A stretch of DNA of 64,000 bases from Zygosaccharomyces rouxii. Taxonomy: Eukaryota > Ascomycota > Saccharomycetes > Saccharomycetales > Saccharomycetaceae. Every line of letters starts with the position of its first letter. Position 1 is the stretch's first letter. The position numbers were made by a program, and so were the translations under genes. The stretch spans positions 62,001 through 126,000 of the forward strand of contig NC_012996.1 in the NCBI RefSeq assembly GCF_000026365.1, given 5' to 3'. Below the pieces are notes generated by a model, which did not search any database, had not been told where the DNA came from, and was given only the letters and a program-made list of their open reading frames with translations. This document shows positions 46,457 through 56,416 of this stretch, piece after piece.

Positions 46457-47059
46457 TTATATATTGACAGCTGCTAATATAAAGGTCAAGAGGAATGAAA
46501 CTTTAAAACTTGGTCTTTCCCACACTAAAGTGTTAAGATCAATAGATTCTCTACTTGTCTTTACAGTGAAACCTTGTAATAAACGTTGAGTAGAACCCTT
46601 ATCAATAACACCTCTATTTTGTAAAAACTGTAATCCCAAATAGGCTGAAGCACCTAGGAAGACCAGTAATGATGAAATTTTACCAACTACGACCCCTAAA
46701 AACACACCTAGGATTGATCCGTAGCATAGTTGTCTGTAATCCAATTTACCATTGAAACGACTTCTAGCTCTGGTTGTCTCAGGTTCTCTTGATGGTAATC
46801 CAAGTTCTTGGCCCTTATGTAGTGATGCTGGTGAATTAACCTCCACAATAGCATCGTTATAAATTGTTTTACAGACCCATGGTGTACCAATGCCAATTGA
46901 TGCTGCCAATGTTAATCCGGTCGCAACTTTTGTTGGCCTCAATTGGAATGCAGAAAGTGTAGCCCTTGTACTTGTTGGTCTAAAAGTAGTGCTAATACCC
47001 CTGGAGGATGTTGTTTTAAAGATGTTTAATAGCGTACGTGGTGCGGTAAAAGGTCTCAT
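46457..47059 (-). CDS. FUN14: FUN14, FUNDC-family mitochondrial outer-membrane protein
   Basis: 200 residues. A basic, Ser/Thr-rich N-terminus of about 45 residues, a first hydrophobic stretch (VATGLTLAASIGIGTPWV), then the FUN14 domain: KLDYRQLCYGSILGVFLGVVVGKISSLLVFLGASAYLGLQFLQ with its Gly-rich membrane helices, and a last helix at the C-terminus (SFLLTFILAAVNI). FUN14 homologs in animals are mitophagy receptors, but no LIR motif is obvious here and the yeast role is unclear. Convergent with the ERP gene, as YAL007C-YAL008W. Confidence 0.93.
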   Translation of the reverse strand: MRPFTAPRTLLNIFKTTSSRGISTTFRPTSTRATLSAFQLRPTKVATGLTLAASIGIGTPWVCKTIYNDAIVEVNSPASLHKGQELGLPSREPETTRARSRFNGKLDYRQLCYGSILGVFLGVVVGKISSLLVFLGASAYLGLQFLQNRGVIDKGSTQRLLQGFTVKTSRESIDLNTLVWERPSFKVSFLLTFILAAVNI

Positions 47060-47512
47060 ACTGGGGAATTTGCTTAACTCAGATAGTTGGACTTACTCGA
47101 GGATTCTTTATGTATTTCTATTATACTTAGGAACAATGAGAACCGTTTATCCCCTTTCCCCACATCCTTTTTATATCCAATATCTTGAGAGCAAGTTTAA
47201 CACGGGGAGGTACAGTTCTTTCAGCCCTTTTGCGAGCCACGTAAACCGTTGTTGAATCAACAAAACGGTAAAACCGAATTGTTGATAATTAGCGCGTGTC
47301 TAAATAATATAAAGTTCTATATCTATACCCAATTTTGTAACTAACAACACGCCCTTGTGTGAACAATAATAATAGTAGTAATAATAATGAATGATTGTAT
47401 AAATACAATTTCCTTCTCTTTCAATAATAAAAGTGATGGCGATCAGTTGATATATTAATATCTGTGTAATTTAGTCTTCATGATTTGTTTAACTTAGTTA
47501 ATATTTTTTAAT
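47060..47512. other. Intergenic FUN14 promoter and RTS1 3' region
   Basis: 453 bases, AT-rich, with an AATAATAATAG-type run near 47366-47390. The open frame at 46890-47255 is mostly antisense to FUN14 and not called. Confidence 0.5.
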
Positions 47513-49912
47513 TTATCTTTGTTGTTGATTGTACTGTAATTGGGCTCCAGCAGCAGTCGTCTCAAAATCCTTTGTTCTCGAAGGATTTGTCACTTTAAGA
47601 CCTTCGTCATGAGATGATATGGTTGAGTTGTTTGAAGATAATATAGCTGTTGGGACCGCTGCAGTTGTAGTTGTAGTGGTGGTGGAAGAATGGAAAGGTA
47701 CCCCACCTACTGGTGCCTTTGCTGGCGCATTACCACTAACTCTCAATTTTTGCACATATTCCTCTAAACGGTGCCACTCTTCTTGTCGTTCTTGCTTACG
47801 TTTTTGAGTTTCTTTAACGCTAGAGATGTACAATGAATTACAATTTTCGTAAAGTACGGGGTTTGTTTCTAGGAAAATCTTTAAAGCCTTAAAAGCCATA
47901 GCATGGATGGCTCTATTCCAAGAGCCAGAATTAATTGCTTGTTCAACAAGCATATATGGATCCGAGGTTCCATCTTCCTCATTTGCCGTATCTATCTCCA
48001 ATTGTGAAGTTAATTCGTAGAGCGCCGGGAAAATGATCGGTAAAATCACTTCAGCGTTTTCAATGCATAGGTTCAAAAAATATTCATTATTCCAATAACT
48101 TAAAACTTTTTCAGCCACTTGGAAATGTGGCGATGAAATGCATTTTGCCAATTGAACAAAAAGTGGAACTTCCACCTTAATAAATTCTAATGGTTCAATG
48201 ACTTCAAAAATATCTTCAATTTCGTTTAAAAACATAATTTCCTTTGTCGAATTAATCTTTGGCCAATAACGTAGTAGACCCATGACAACTTCTTCAGTTA
48301 GTAACGGTTCCTTTTCCAAAAATTGCACAATACAATAGGCCAATTGTGGATGGTATAATGATAAACAGCGAACTTTATGCAGTGGAATTAAGACCCTAAC
48401 TAAGAAAATCTTGTGTTCTTCCTTCAAAGGTAAAGCAAATCCGTTAATAATAGACCCCAAGATCTCTAAAAGTTCAGCAACACCGTTGAACCTTTCAGTT
48501 TCATAGGTGAATTGTAAGAAAATGTTATTGATGGACCGGCGAATAAAGCTTCTCAATGACAAAAATTTCCCATATATTCTATGCAATGTGGTCTTGAGAC
48601 AGTCTCTTTCTCTAATATCCTCACTATCAAATAGTTCTAACAATTTAATGATAAAATCTTGATCGATGTACTGCTTGGCAATTTGATGGTTGAAATCAGG
48701 ACTTTCCACGAATCTTAGGAAAAATTCATAAACTAGTTGCATGTGCGGCCATGCCAATTCATTGACCGGCTCGTCTTCGTCAGGATCATAAACATCACCG
48801 ATTGGGTTTACTGGAGGTGGGATGGGCCTGAAAAGGTTGACTTTAAACATGGCAACCACATGAGCGTACATTTCATGCGTGTAGGTGAATCTATTTGTCA
48901 CGATAAATTCAATTAATTCTTGTAAAGTGGTACGCTTGATTTCTTTACCTTGAATATCAAAGCTGGGATCGTTGAAATCAAACATAGTATTACATTGATC
49001 AACTTTAGCGATGAAAAGTGGGATTGTTTCCTCTGGTGAAACTGATTCAAAATCAGGTAACTTCGCCAATTGTGTATAACGTGAAGGTTCAAATCTTGAT
49101 GATGAATGACGTTGAGGTATCTTAATGAGGTCTAATTCACTATCAGGGTTTAATTTAGTCGGCGTGGGTAATCTTTCAAAAGAATGAGACGATCTCGGAA
49201 TATCTATACCCGTTGGCGACGATGGTGATGCTTGAGGTCCAGCGAGATCCTTTGCTGAGCCTGTCATGGAAGCAGCACTAGATTGTAAAGGAGATGCAAA
49301 AACGGGTGGGGATCCACCACCACCACCACCGCCGCCGCCCGTAGGAGAGCTGGGAGGTACTGCCGCAGTAGCACCAATAAAAGTAGGTTGAGAACCATTT
49401 GCAGAATTCGTCTGTGGTGAAGCGTTTGGCTGTTGTTGTCTTGATCCATCTCTAGTGACCGTTAAGGTTGGTGTGCTTGAACCATTGTCTGATCTCGAGG
49501 TCGTTCCAGGTCCTGGAGTAGTAGACCCACCGCCGCTCGTCCTTGAACTGCTAGAAACCGGTGTCGCATTTCTACTATTATTGTTTGAACCTCTTGAAGA
49601 TGAACCATTACTACCACTAGAACTGGTTTTTTGCTTGTTTGAATTAGATGAGGAAGAATGTTGCTTAGAAGAGGACGAAGACGAACCAGAGCTCCCTTGT
49701 GGATTTCTGGTTTTTTCTAATGAAGATCTATTACTCGAACCGCCCCCAATACCGGTATTTTGAGCGGAACTCGAGTTAGAACTTGTCGATCCACTTCTAC
49801 TAACACCTCCCGACGTCGAGGACTCCTTCTCCTTGTCTTTCTTCTTATTATTTGTGCTGGAAGAACCACCAGTCGCCTTTCTTATAAGCTTTTGCTTAAA
49901 TCCACGCATCAT
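47513..49912 (-). CDS. RTS1: RTS1, PP2A B56 (B') regulatory subunit
   Basis: 799 residues (757 in S. cerevisiae). The first ~260 residues are low complexity (Ser, Asn, Gly runs; a nine-Gly run near 198). The B56 domain follows at about 270-700: [100 protein letters not shown]. The tail is again low complexity. Rts1 targets PP2A to stress, cell-size and chromosome-cohesion functions, including shugoshin at centromeres (known). Two start codons in tandem (MM); either would serve. Confidence 0.96.
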   Translation of the reverse strand: MMRGFKQKLIRKATGGSSSTNNKKKDKEKESSTSGGVSRSGSTSSNSSSAQNTGIGGGSSNRSSLEKTRNPQGSSGSSSSSSKQHSSSSNSNKQKTSSSGSNGSSSRGSNNNSRNATPVSSSSRTSGGGSTTPGPGTTSRSDNGSSTPTLTVTRDGSRQQQPNASPQTNSANGSQPTFIGATAAVPPSSPTGGGGGGGGGSPPVFASPLQSSAASMTGSAKDLAGPQASPSSPTGIDIPRSSHSFERLPTPTKLNPDSELDLIKIPQRHSSSRFEPSRYTQLAKLPDFESVSPEETIPLFIAKVDQCNTMFDFNDPSFDIQGKEIKRTTLQELIEFIVTNRFTYTHEMYAHVVAMFKVNLFRPIPPPVNPIGDVYDPDEDEPVNELAWPHMQLVYEFFLRFVESPDFNHQIAKQYIDQDFIIKLLELFDSEDIRERDCLKTTLHRIYGKFLSLRSFIRRSINNIFLQFTYETERFNGVAELLEILGSIINGFALPLKEEHKIFLVRVLIPLHKVRCLSLYHPQLAYCIVQFLEKEPLLTEEVVMGLLRYWPKINSTKEIMFLNEIEDIFEVIEPLEFIKVEVPLFVQLAKCISSPHFQVAEKVLSYWNNEYFLNLCIENAEVILPIIFPALYELTSQLEIDTANEEDGTSDPYMLVEQAINSGSWNRAIHAMAFKALKIFLETNPVLYENCNSLYISSVKETQKRKQERQEEWHRLEEYVQKLRVSGNAPAKAPVGGVPFHSSTTTTTTTAAVPTAILSSNNSTISSHDEGLKVTNPSRTKDFETTAAGAQLQYNQQQR

Positions 49913-50449
49913 CTTGCAAAGAAAGAGAAAAAAAAAATGGTTTTAAAGGGAATTCTCTATCCTATTATCCCAAGCGAGCTTTATTCTTACTGCCGTTATA
50001 GTTACTATTGTTCACTATTATGCCAAACCTAAAACACTAGCAACTTAAAACAGCTCCTTAGTTCTTTTTTGAAAAGGAAGAATCCAACAGCGGCAACAGC
50101 AGCTGAATCAATGGCAATAAATAGGATTCAATGATCCTTAAAGATAAACAACAGGAAACTAATCCAACCTCTAGCTTAGGTTTTATAATTTCCAAAGTTA
50201 CTCGAGTTTTTACTCTGACAAGAAGCTGATAGATTGAAAGGGGGGCAGAAGAGAAAGTTGAACGTGTTGTTGTTTTCGAACAGGTATTACCCGGACACAT
50301 TCCGTATGGATCCGTATCACGTGACACAGGGTCCTCTTATAGGTATACTGGTAAACTATATGGGCTTCAAGAACACTGCAAATCGTCAATTGTTCTAGAC
50401 AATGTATTCCGAGTTATTTATCCAGCTATTTATTTACTTACTCCATGCA
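49913..50449. other. Intergenic: RTS1 promoter and acetyltransferase 3' region
   Basis: 537 bases. Holds a Reb1-type TTACCCG (50287-50293) and an E-box (50317-50324), about 380-410 bases from the RTS1 ATG. No coding frame accepted. Confidence 0.55.
50287..50324. promoter_or_regulatory. Reb1-type and Cbf1-type sites upstream of RTS1
   Basis: TTACCCG at 50287-50293 and palindromic TCACGTGA at 50317-50324, separated by a short direct repeat TCCGTAT. Paired general regulatory factor sites often mark nucleosome-free promoters. Confidence 0.45.
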
Positions 50450-51160
50450 TTAGTTTATTTTCAAGAGTTCTGGAGCCTTGTAATAAATCATCAGGTATGC
50501 CGTGAAACCTTTACCGTTTGGGTCCAATGTACCGTCTTCATTAATTTCGCCTTCACCGAATTTAAATTCTTGAACGACTTTGTAGCCGAAATATTCGTAA
50601 ACGGATTTTGCATGCTCATTAATGGCCTCTAAGATACATGCGCAATTATCTTCGTCAGCCCTTTTCTTATAATCCTCTAAGATTTTCCTCACGGAACCTC
50701 TGACGTTGCGTTGTGTAGGATCTTTACCAATCATGAAAAGGTAGTAATAGTCCATTCCCGCTGGTAATACTTCCAACTTGCGCTCATCTAATCTTTCGAA
50801 GAAAATTTCGTTAAATTTGGGATCATCACTGTAGGTATGTGGTAGATGACGTCCAGGCGACGACCAAACACCAACGGCATCAAAATCCTTGGCCTGCACG
50901 ACTTCACCTCCCAAGTCATGGTACCATGCTATCAAATATGTTAGCATTGCATTTAAGCGGCATCTGGACATTGGTTCATCTAATGATAGTTTGAAAAATT
51001 TCCTTAGCAAATAATCATTAGCTGATGAATCTGCAAATGCCCTACAAAGCGTCTTAGAAGCCTGATCCAATTCTTCAAGACTATCCAGTGGTTGGACGGT
51101 TCTTGAATGTTTCCCCGTCTCGAGGTCAATCGAATGTGTTGGTGGAGTTAGAGCTGACAT
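50450..51160 (-). CDS. GNAT-family N-acetyltransferase of unknown substrate
   Basis: 236 residues. The C-terminal half shows a GNAT layout: a beta strand MDYYYLFMIGKDPTQ, a degenerate acetyl-CoA loop RNVRGSVRKI (the usual Q/R-x-x-G-x-G/A is not exact), CACILEAINEHAKSVYEYFGYKVV (the helix and the Y-x-x-F-G-[YF] end of the fold) and a final strand with FTAYLMIYYK. The N-terminal half (SKTLCRAFADSSANDYLLRKFF) resembles fungal acetyltransferases of this size. No signal peptide or membrane segment. It lies, with UGA4, between RTS1 and SPO7, where the conserved order has no such gene. I cannot name an ortholog with confidence; small-molecule acetylation or detoxification is possible. Confidence 0.75.
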   Translation of the reverse strand: MSALTPPTHSIDLETGKHSRTVQPLDSLEELDQASKTLCRAFADSSANDYLLRKFFKLSLDEPMSRCRLNAMLTYLIAWYHDLGGEVVQAKDFDAVGVWSSPGRHLPHTYSDDPKFNEIFFERLDERKLEVLPAGMDYYYLFMIGKDPTQRNVRGSVRKILEDYKKRADEDNCACILEAINEHAKSVYEYFGYKVVQEFKFGEGEINEDGTLDPNGKGFTAYLMIYYKAPELLKIN

Positions 51161-51622
51161 TTAGTGGTTGTGTTCAGGTATTATATTGATGGTCTCATTG
51201 AAAGGAAGTAACCTCTGAGCAATCTCAACAAGTGGGAACACCTTTAGTTTAAATATTCTAGAGCGACCGCACTGATCAGTTTGTATTTGACGCCTTTGAA
51301 GGCTTATGCTTCCCAGAGTAGCATACGATGAGCCCTTGAGACCAGTATGACTCTTTTGAACACCGCGATTAAGCAGATTTGATGGCGGGTTCGGTCAAAT
51401 CCCGCCGTGAAGGAAAAATATACCCGGAACTAGGGCTCACTTTCAGCCAATTAGGGTTCCGTCGCAACAGGCTGCCGTAAGCAGCAAAAAAAGAAAAGAG
51501 CCAGGTGTCAGTGTGTCACTCATATAAAAACAATAATAGAATGATGTAAAATATACATGACAAATATATATATATAGTGCCGTTATATAATCAAGGCAAA
51601 AGCCAAACGAATAGATGCATGA
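51161..51622. other. Intergenic: acetyltransferase promoter and UGA4 3' region
   Basis: 462 bases. A TATATATATA tract near 51568-51576. A short imperfect palindrome GGCGGGTTCGGTCAAATCCCGCC lies around 51382-51404 with arms GGCGGG/CCCGCC. No gene seen. Confidence 0.5.
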
Positions 51623-53341
51623 TCACACAGCCTTGTAACCTGTACTGTAATCGGTAGACAGAATAGCGTCCAAAACTTCAGGTCCAACAGCGTCAGCATA
51701 CTCTTCATCGTCCAAGTTGGATTTAGGACCATGGTATTCCTTTTTCTTGTAGACCCAGTAATATATCAGTGAGAGGAGCCAGGTACCAGGTCCAATGACA
51801 CAAGCGTAGTTCATATTTTCCTTGTTAATGCCATTCTTTTGAGTTGGGAACATAACCATAATGATGATGAATGCCATAAAAACCACTGTGGTCCAATTGA
51901 CCACCGGTGACCAAAATTTACCCAAATAAAACGGACCAGGTCTGAAGACATCTCTGCCCCAGGTAAGTCTTAAGAAGTTGGGAGTTACCCACGCCAAATA
52001 GTTACCTGCGATGGCAAGACTGAAAAGTGCTTCAGCGGCAGCATCATCGATTAGAATCAATAGACCTAAAACTAAGGACATTAGCCCACTACAGATAGAA
52101 GCATAAAAGGGAACATGGAATTTAGAATCAACCTTCTTCAAAATGTTGGATAATGGCATACCGTCATCCCTTGCGAAAGCCCATATTTGTCTTGAAGCTG
52201 CAGTCATGGAGGATGCTCCCATCAAAAATTGACAGAAGGCCATTAGAGCTAAAAATGCAATTGTCCAGTTTTTACCCAGCGAATCAAATATAATCTGTGC
52301 CATACCCAATTGGTAAGGGCTATTCATAACACGGTTCATGTCCTTATCAATACATGCCATCAAAACAATGTTAATAACCCATCCTAAGATCCAACATACA
52401 AAGATCGACCCCATAATACCAATGGGGACAGCTTTGGAGGCATCCTTTGCTTCTTCTGCCTGATGTACACAGGAATCAAAAGAACTAATAGTCCAAACAA
52501 TAGGTGTAAACCCAGCCAAGAAAAATTGCCAGCCGTTAGACCAATCGCTCAAGTTCTCAAATTTGCCAAAGATGAAGCTCCCATCGTTAAATCCACCACG
52601 ATTAACCTTCGTACCAATGGGTAGGGCAATCAAAAATAACACGATGATAAACAAATTCGAGTAGATACTAATGGATTGCATCTTTGCTAACCATCCCGAT
52701 GCAACACACGTTACCATGATGGTGAGGATCACACATCCCGCATACACACCATACAATTTACCTTGGGTTATATCCCAGTTCCCATCTTTGGAAACAACAA
52801 CGGCGGCCAGCACCTCTTCTGCAAATCCGTAATCGATGGAACAAACTCCTGCAGCCAAAGCTAACGAATTTCCAATACCAATTACAAACGATATCGCTGC
52901 TTTATAACCTTCAGGCGCATAATGATAAGTCCAGAAATAAAGACCACCGGCCGTTGGAATTGCGCTTGAATTCTCGGCCATGGTTACACCAACTAAAAAG
53001 ATGAAGATACCGGCAATAAACCACCCCCAAACTGTAGAAACTGGACCACCAGCAAGACCGTCATCTAGTTCACTGGCAATCGAGGGCAATAGACCCATGA
53101 TTGAGAATGCAATACCGAAGACCTGTAAAGTGGAAAATTTTCTTTCCAGTTCAGGCTTATACCCAATTTCTGCCAACAACTGATTATCATCATTAGAGGT
53201 AGCTGCATTGATGTAATTTACCTCACCTGCTCCAGTTCTCGAACGAATAGATCTGATACGACCTGCAGATGTATAAACTTGTACGTCACCTTTCCCAAGG
53301 GAGGGGACTGGAGATATCCTCAGACTTTTACTGTCAGACAT
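51623..53341 (-). CDS. UGA4: UGA4, GABA and aminolevulinate permease
   Basis: 572 residues (571 in S. cerevisiae). APC-superfamily transporter with about 12 membrane helices between residues 75 and 530 and cytosolic termini. Family signatures: GIAFSIMGLLPSIASEL, AENSSAIPTAGGLYFWTYHYAP, QAEEAKDASKAVPIGIMGSI, SRQIWAFARDDGMP. It imports 4-aminobutyrate for use as a nitrogen source (known). Two GATAAG sites in the promoter fit nitrogen catabolite control by Gln3, Gat1 and Dal80. I see no clear copy of the CG-rich Uga3 site. Confidence 0.92.
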   Translation of the reverse strand: MSDSKSLRISPVPSLGKGDVQVYTSAGRIRSIRSRTGAGEVNYINAATSNDDNQLLAEIGYKPELERKFSTLQVFGIAFSIMGLLPSIASELDDGLAGGPVSTVWGWFIAGIFIFLVGVTMAENSSAIPTAGGLYFWTYHYAPEGYKAAISFVIGIGNSLALAAGVCSIDYGFAEEVLAAVVVSKDGNWDITQGKLYGVYAGCVILTIMVTCVASGWLAKMQSISIYSNLFIIVLFLIALPIGTKVNRGGFNDGSFIFGKFENLSDWSNGWQFFLAGFTPIVWTISSFDSCVHQAEEAKDASKAVPIGIMGSIFVCWILGWVINIVLMACIDKDMNRVMNSPYQLGMAQIIFDSLGKNWTIAFLALMAFCQFLMGASSMTAASRQIWAFARDDGMPLSNILKKVDSKFHVPFYASICSGLMSLVLGLLILIDDAAAEALFSLAIAGNYLAWVTPNFLRLTWGRDVFRPGPFYLGKFWSPVVNWTTVVFMAFIIIMVMFPTQKNGINKENMNYACVIGPGTWLLSLIYYWVYKKKEYHGPKSNLDDEEYADAVGPEVLDAILSTDYSTGYKAV

Positions 53342-53839
53342 CTTGTGCTATTTCGGCTGTCGGTTACCGTCGCATTCCAAATGGAGGTGAGATTTAATTG
53401 AATATTCCATCCATTTTTTATATTATACTCGTATCCATCCTTATCAAGGGTCCCCAATCAAAAACTTAATCAATCTTATCGATGTTGAGATCCCGCCATG
53501 ACAACTGACATCAAAAGCGTATCGTTACCATCATTGGACCATTGTTGAGCGAGCGGAAATCCAGACGGCAACATCCACCGCGATAAATGAAAAATTTGAA
53601 AATCATTGCGAATGATAAAAGGATGGACGACAAAAGCCTTTAAAAACTTTTACTTCACTCTCGAAGACTACTATCGTAAAGCAAATCATTGCTTTTACGC
53701 AAGTAGTTGCATCTTGCAAATGCATAAACACTGTCAAAGAAGAAAAGAGAAAACTGCTGCAAGAGCCAGTGGGCTCTGGGCAATTACTGCTTGGAAATTT
53801 GACGTAATTCTCGAACTGGAAAGAGAAGAGACCTAATTT
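53342..53839. other. Intergenic: UGA4 promoter to snR50
   Basis: 498 bases with two GATA sites near UGA4. A 76-codon open frame at 53606-53836 shows no family traits and ends at the snoRNA, so it is not called. Confidence 0.55.
53450..53480 (-). promoter_or_regulatory. Paired GATAAG sites of UGA4
   Basis: CTTATC on the + strand at 53450-53455 and 53475-53480, so GATAAG on the UGA4 strand, 110-140 bases upstream of the ATG and 25 bases apart. This matches the known GATA-factor control of UGA4 in S. cerevisiae. Confidence 0.55.
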
Positions 53840-53939
53840 CATGGCAAATGATGAACAATTTGATAGTCGATCAGTAGCAGAACATTTTGATGTTGAGATA
53901 ATCCAAAGAATATAATCAGAACCGCTACTCTGAGCCATG
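53840..53939 (+). ncRNA. SNR50: snR50, C/D-box snoRNA guiding a 25S rRNA 2'-O-methylation
   Basis: Box C ATGATGA at 53848-53854 and box D CTGA at 53930-53933. The ends can pair: CATGGC (53840-53845) with GCCATG (53934-53939), the closing stem of C/D snoRNAs. The 13 bases TCAGAACCGCTAC (53916-53928), one base before box D, are complementary to 25S rRNA GTAGCGGTTCTGA. The fifth base before box D (C at 53925) pairs with a G, which by the box D+5 rule is the methylated base. From memory this is Gm867, the target of S. cerevisiae snR50, and snR50 lies beside SMC5 there; SMC5 is 4.6 kb away here. Mature ends are approximate. The 3' end is 26 bases from the convergent SPO7 stop. Confidence 0.88.
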
Positions 53940-53964
53940 CTTAGGAAAACTTCCTTTAGTAGAA

Positions 53965-54783
53965 CTACAGTCTTGTCTTACGTCTTCTTGCACCTTCACG
54001 AGCCCAGAATTCATCTCTGTAGATTTCCCAACCTTCTCTGACCTCCGCACTGAATGCCCTTGGATTGAGGACCAGTTTGACGTCGACAGCACCTATTCGA
54101 GGTTGTGATCGTATAGTTACTGACCTCCAAAATGTCACTAGGGCGTTAGATTCACTTAGCCTTAGAGTCTTGGTCAGCATGTAGATGTTTATGAATGCCA
54201 CATTACGACTAACAAATCTGACGTAATCTGTAAACTGTTCATTCCATGTAGAATGAACTTTAACCAGTTTAACGTTAAATTGTCGAACGCCCTTGTTTGT
54301 GGATGTAAAGAACCTTCGAGGAATGACAATAGTTCTCTTGTACTCACCTCCTAGATGGAATAAAGCTACAGTAATGGCTATGAACAGCAGCAGAAACTGT
54401 AAAATGAACCTATGGAATCCTGTAATGGCATCATGGGTGAAATACAACTCATAAAATGCAAATCCAGCAACCCCTGCCAATGAAGATAGGAAAAGTGTGA
54501 ATTCCCATTTGAGGATTTTTTGCCTATGAGCTTGATGCCTTAAATCGTCTTCTAGTATCAACAGATTCCTAAAGATCTTGGACGCCGACGTGATATCACT
54601 CGAACTCTTGACATTCTTACCACTAGAAGTCCTACTGCTCGACCTTTTACGTTCACTACCTGCTTGTGAACTAATACTGCTGCCACTGACGTTCAATCTA
54701 CTGCTACGAGCAGTTGATGTCGACTTTTTAGATACTTCCAAATTAGCCTCCGTTTCGTCCAACTTGGACTGGAGATTCTCCAT
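53965..54783 (-). CDS. SPO7: SPO7, regulatory subunit of the Nem1-Spo7 phosphatase
   Basis: 272 residues (259 in S. cerevisiae). A Ser-rich N-terminus (1-80) is followed by IFRNLLILEDDLRHQAHRQKILKWEFTLFLSSLAGVAGFAFYELYF and a second membrane helix (HRFILQFLLLFIAITVALFHLGG), giving two spans around 100-155. The cytosolic tail has RTIVIPRRFFTSTNKGVRQFNVKLVKV and a basic end (EGARRRKTRL). With Nem1 it dephosphorylates the lipin Pah1 at the ER and nuclear envelope (known). Gene order with MDM10 and SWC3 equals YAL009W-YAL011W. Confidence 0.95.
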   Translation of the reverse strand: MENLQSKLDETEANLEVSKKSTSTARSSRLNVSGSSISSQAGSERKRSSSRTSSGKNVKSSSDITSASKIFRNLLILEDDLRHQAHRQKILKWEFTLFLSSLAGVAGFAFYELYFTHDAITGFHRFILQFLLLFIAITVALFHLGGEYKRTIVIPRRFFTSTNKGVRQFNVKLVKVHSTWNEQFTDYVRFVSRNVAFINIYMLTKTLRLSESNALVTFWRSVTIRSQPRIGAVDVKLVLNPRAFSAEVREGWEIYRDEFWAREGARRRKTRL

Positions 54784-55048
54784 CGATCAAATTGTATCTC
54801 GAGAGTTCAACCTCAGTCTATCACGACGTCACTAAGACGATTAATCCAAGTGGAATTTTTGATGGTTTGTATACCAGTTCTTTTAGCCTTGAATGCTGTT
54901 TAACATGTGGATAACATCATTAGGGCGATGCGCTCTTTCATGATGATGCCCAAGAAGGAACTCTCTGGCAAAGGGAAGAACCAAAAGCTCTAGGCTCCCA
55001 ATATTGAAGCTGGGAATTATTGCCCTTCTGACCGCATCCAATTGAATA

Positions 55049-56395
55049 ATGCTAGACTATATGGATTACGTTCAGAGACAGTTTGAAAAGAGCACTGATT
55101 GGAATTACGATAATAGCTATGCCAATATTTTGGCCAGTTCGAGGAATATACTGGATTTCCCAGTCCCCAACCAGTTCAAGTTCCAACTATCGAACAATTC
55201 TACCCCTCATACGTTTAATACCATGGAAGTCTTTAGTAGAAAGATATTCAACGGTTCGATGACTTACCTATATACAGATGCTGAGAACATGGATAAATTG
55301 GTACACGATTCTAATTCTATCAGTTTACAAGATGTGACGGACACTTACAGATACGTACAACCTTATTACACGCATAAGCCCAGTTCTAATGGTGATAATC
55401 ATGTCAGATCGCTTTACTATGGGAAAATGTCATATCCAAGTCCCAATCTGGAAGCCATGCTCATCAAAAGGCTCAATGAAAGTACGCAACTGACGTTACA
55501 ATGCGTTAGTAGCTTTAATGGATTTAACATATTGACAGGTTATTGGCAACATGATACTGGTAGGAATAGACATGAAGTGATAATGTCCACCAATGACCTC
55601 TTATGTGGATACAGGTATCTACACAATTTCTTGGGGACACCTTCCAAGTTGAAGACATCATTGTACAATAATTTTAGCCTTTCTTTAGGTGGCGAAGTAT
55701 GGTTAGGTATAGTTACTTTGAGTCCTGGATGTTCCACTACTCTAAGGTATTGCACACATTCACCCACCACTGGTAGACCACAGACTTTGACGCTAACGTG
55801 GAATCCACTTTTTGGTCACATTTCCTCCACTTATACCGCAAAGACAAGTTCATCATCAACATTTTCTACCAAATACGATTTTAACCTGTACTCAATAGAA
55901 TCAAACCTTTCATTTGGATGTGAATTTTGGCGCCGTGGGTACCAAGAAAGTTCACCTCAGTTACAAGAACAAATTAATGGGCATGCGTCTGAACCTAAAG
56001 ATCGTATAATGTACTACCACATGATGGCACCCGATAGTAGGAACTCAATATCACCAAGAGCCAATTCGCCACAAGAACGACAATTACTGGAAGATTTAAC
56101 CATTGCATTCTCTTCGTCTTTAAAGAAGATCGACAAAGAAAAATCCATGATAGAACAGTTTGAGAATAGAATTAATCAATCAAATTTTACTAGCGTTTGG
56201 AAACTAAGTACCTCATCAAAAGATAAAAACCTACGACTGCTTTGGGAAGGTAAATTTAAAGGGTTTCTTCTCTCAGCAGGTACAGAATTCTGTAAGACTA
56301 ATCCACGAAACGAAATTAATGAAGTTCCATCAACTGAAAATAAGTTAACATTTTATCCCAACAAATTTGGTATCCAATTACAATATTCTACTTAA
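55049..56395 (+). CDS. MDM10: MDM10, ERMES and SAM beta-barrel protein
   Basis: 448 residues (493 in S. cerevisiae). Starts MLDYMDYVQRQFEKSTDWN, as in the family. Beta-barrel of the mitochondrial outer membrane, without signal or helical spans. Conserved stretches include STPHTFNTMEVFSR, SLYYGKMSYPSPNLEAMLIKRL, LLCGYRYLHNFLGTPSKLKTSLYNN, GRPQTLTLTWNPLFGHISSTYTAKT and SIESNLSFGCEFW. It ends GIQLQYST, a barrel-type beta-signal end. It is part of the ER-mitochondria tether and of the sorting and assembly machinery (known). Convergent with SWC3, 21 bases apart. Confidence 0.96.
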   Translation: MLDYMDYVQRQFEKSTDWNYDNSYANILASSRNILDFPVPNQFKFQLSNNSTPHTFNTMEVFSRKIFNGSMTYLYTDAENMDKLVHDSNSISLQDVTDTYRYVQPYYTHKPSSNGDNHVRSLYYGKMSYPSPNLEAMLIKRLNESTQLTLQCVSSFNGFNILTGYWQHDTGRNRHEVIMSTNDLLCGYRYLHNFLGTPSKLKTSLYNNFSLSLGGEVWLGIVTLSPGCSTTLRYCTHSPTTGRPQTLTLTWNPLFGHISSTYTAKTSSSSTFSTKYDFNLYSIESNLSFGCEFWRRGYQESSPQLQEQINGHASEPKDRIMYYHMMAPDSRNSISPRANSPQERQLLEDLTIAFSSSLKKIDKEKSMIEQFENRINQSNFTSVWKLSTSSKDKNLRLLWEGKFKGFLLSAGTEFCKTNPRNEINEVPSTENKLTFYPNKFGIQLQYST

Positions 56396-56416
56396 TTACT
56401 TAATTAATAAATCTAA

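Noticed and set aside
49455..50032. Open frames antisense to the RTS1 low-complexity N-terminus
   Set aside because: Repetitive Glu/Leu/Pro content is the mirror of Ser/Gly/Asn codons; a shadow.
53606..53836. 76-codon open frame between UGA4 and snR50
   Set aside because: No ATG-supported family similarity, no domain; ends just before the snoRNA.
54940..55031. Box C/D pair between SPO7 and MDM10 with a possible GATGCG/CGCATC stem
   Set aside because: The stem is not adjacent to box C, the guide region matches no rRNA segment I know, and it overlaps the MDM10 leader.
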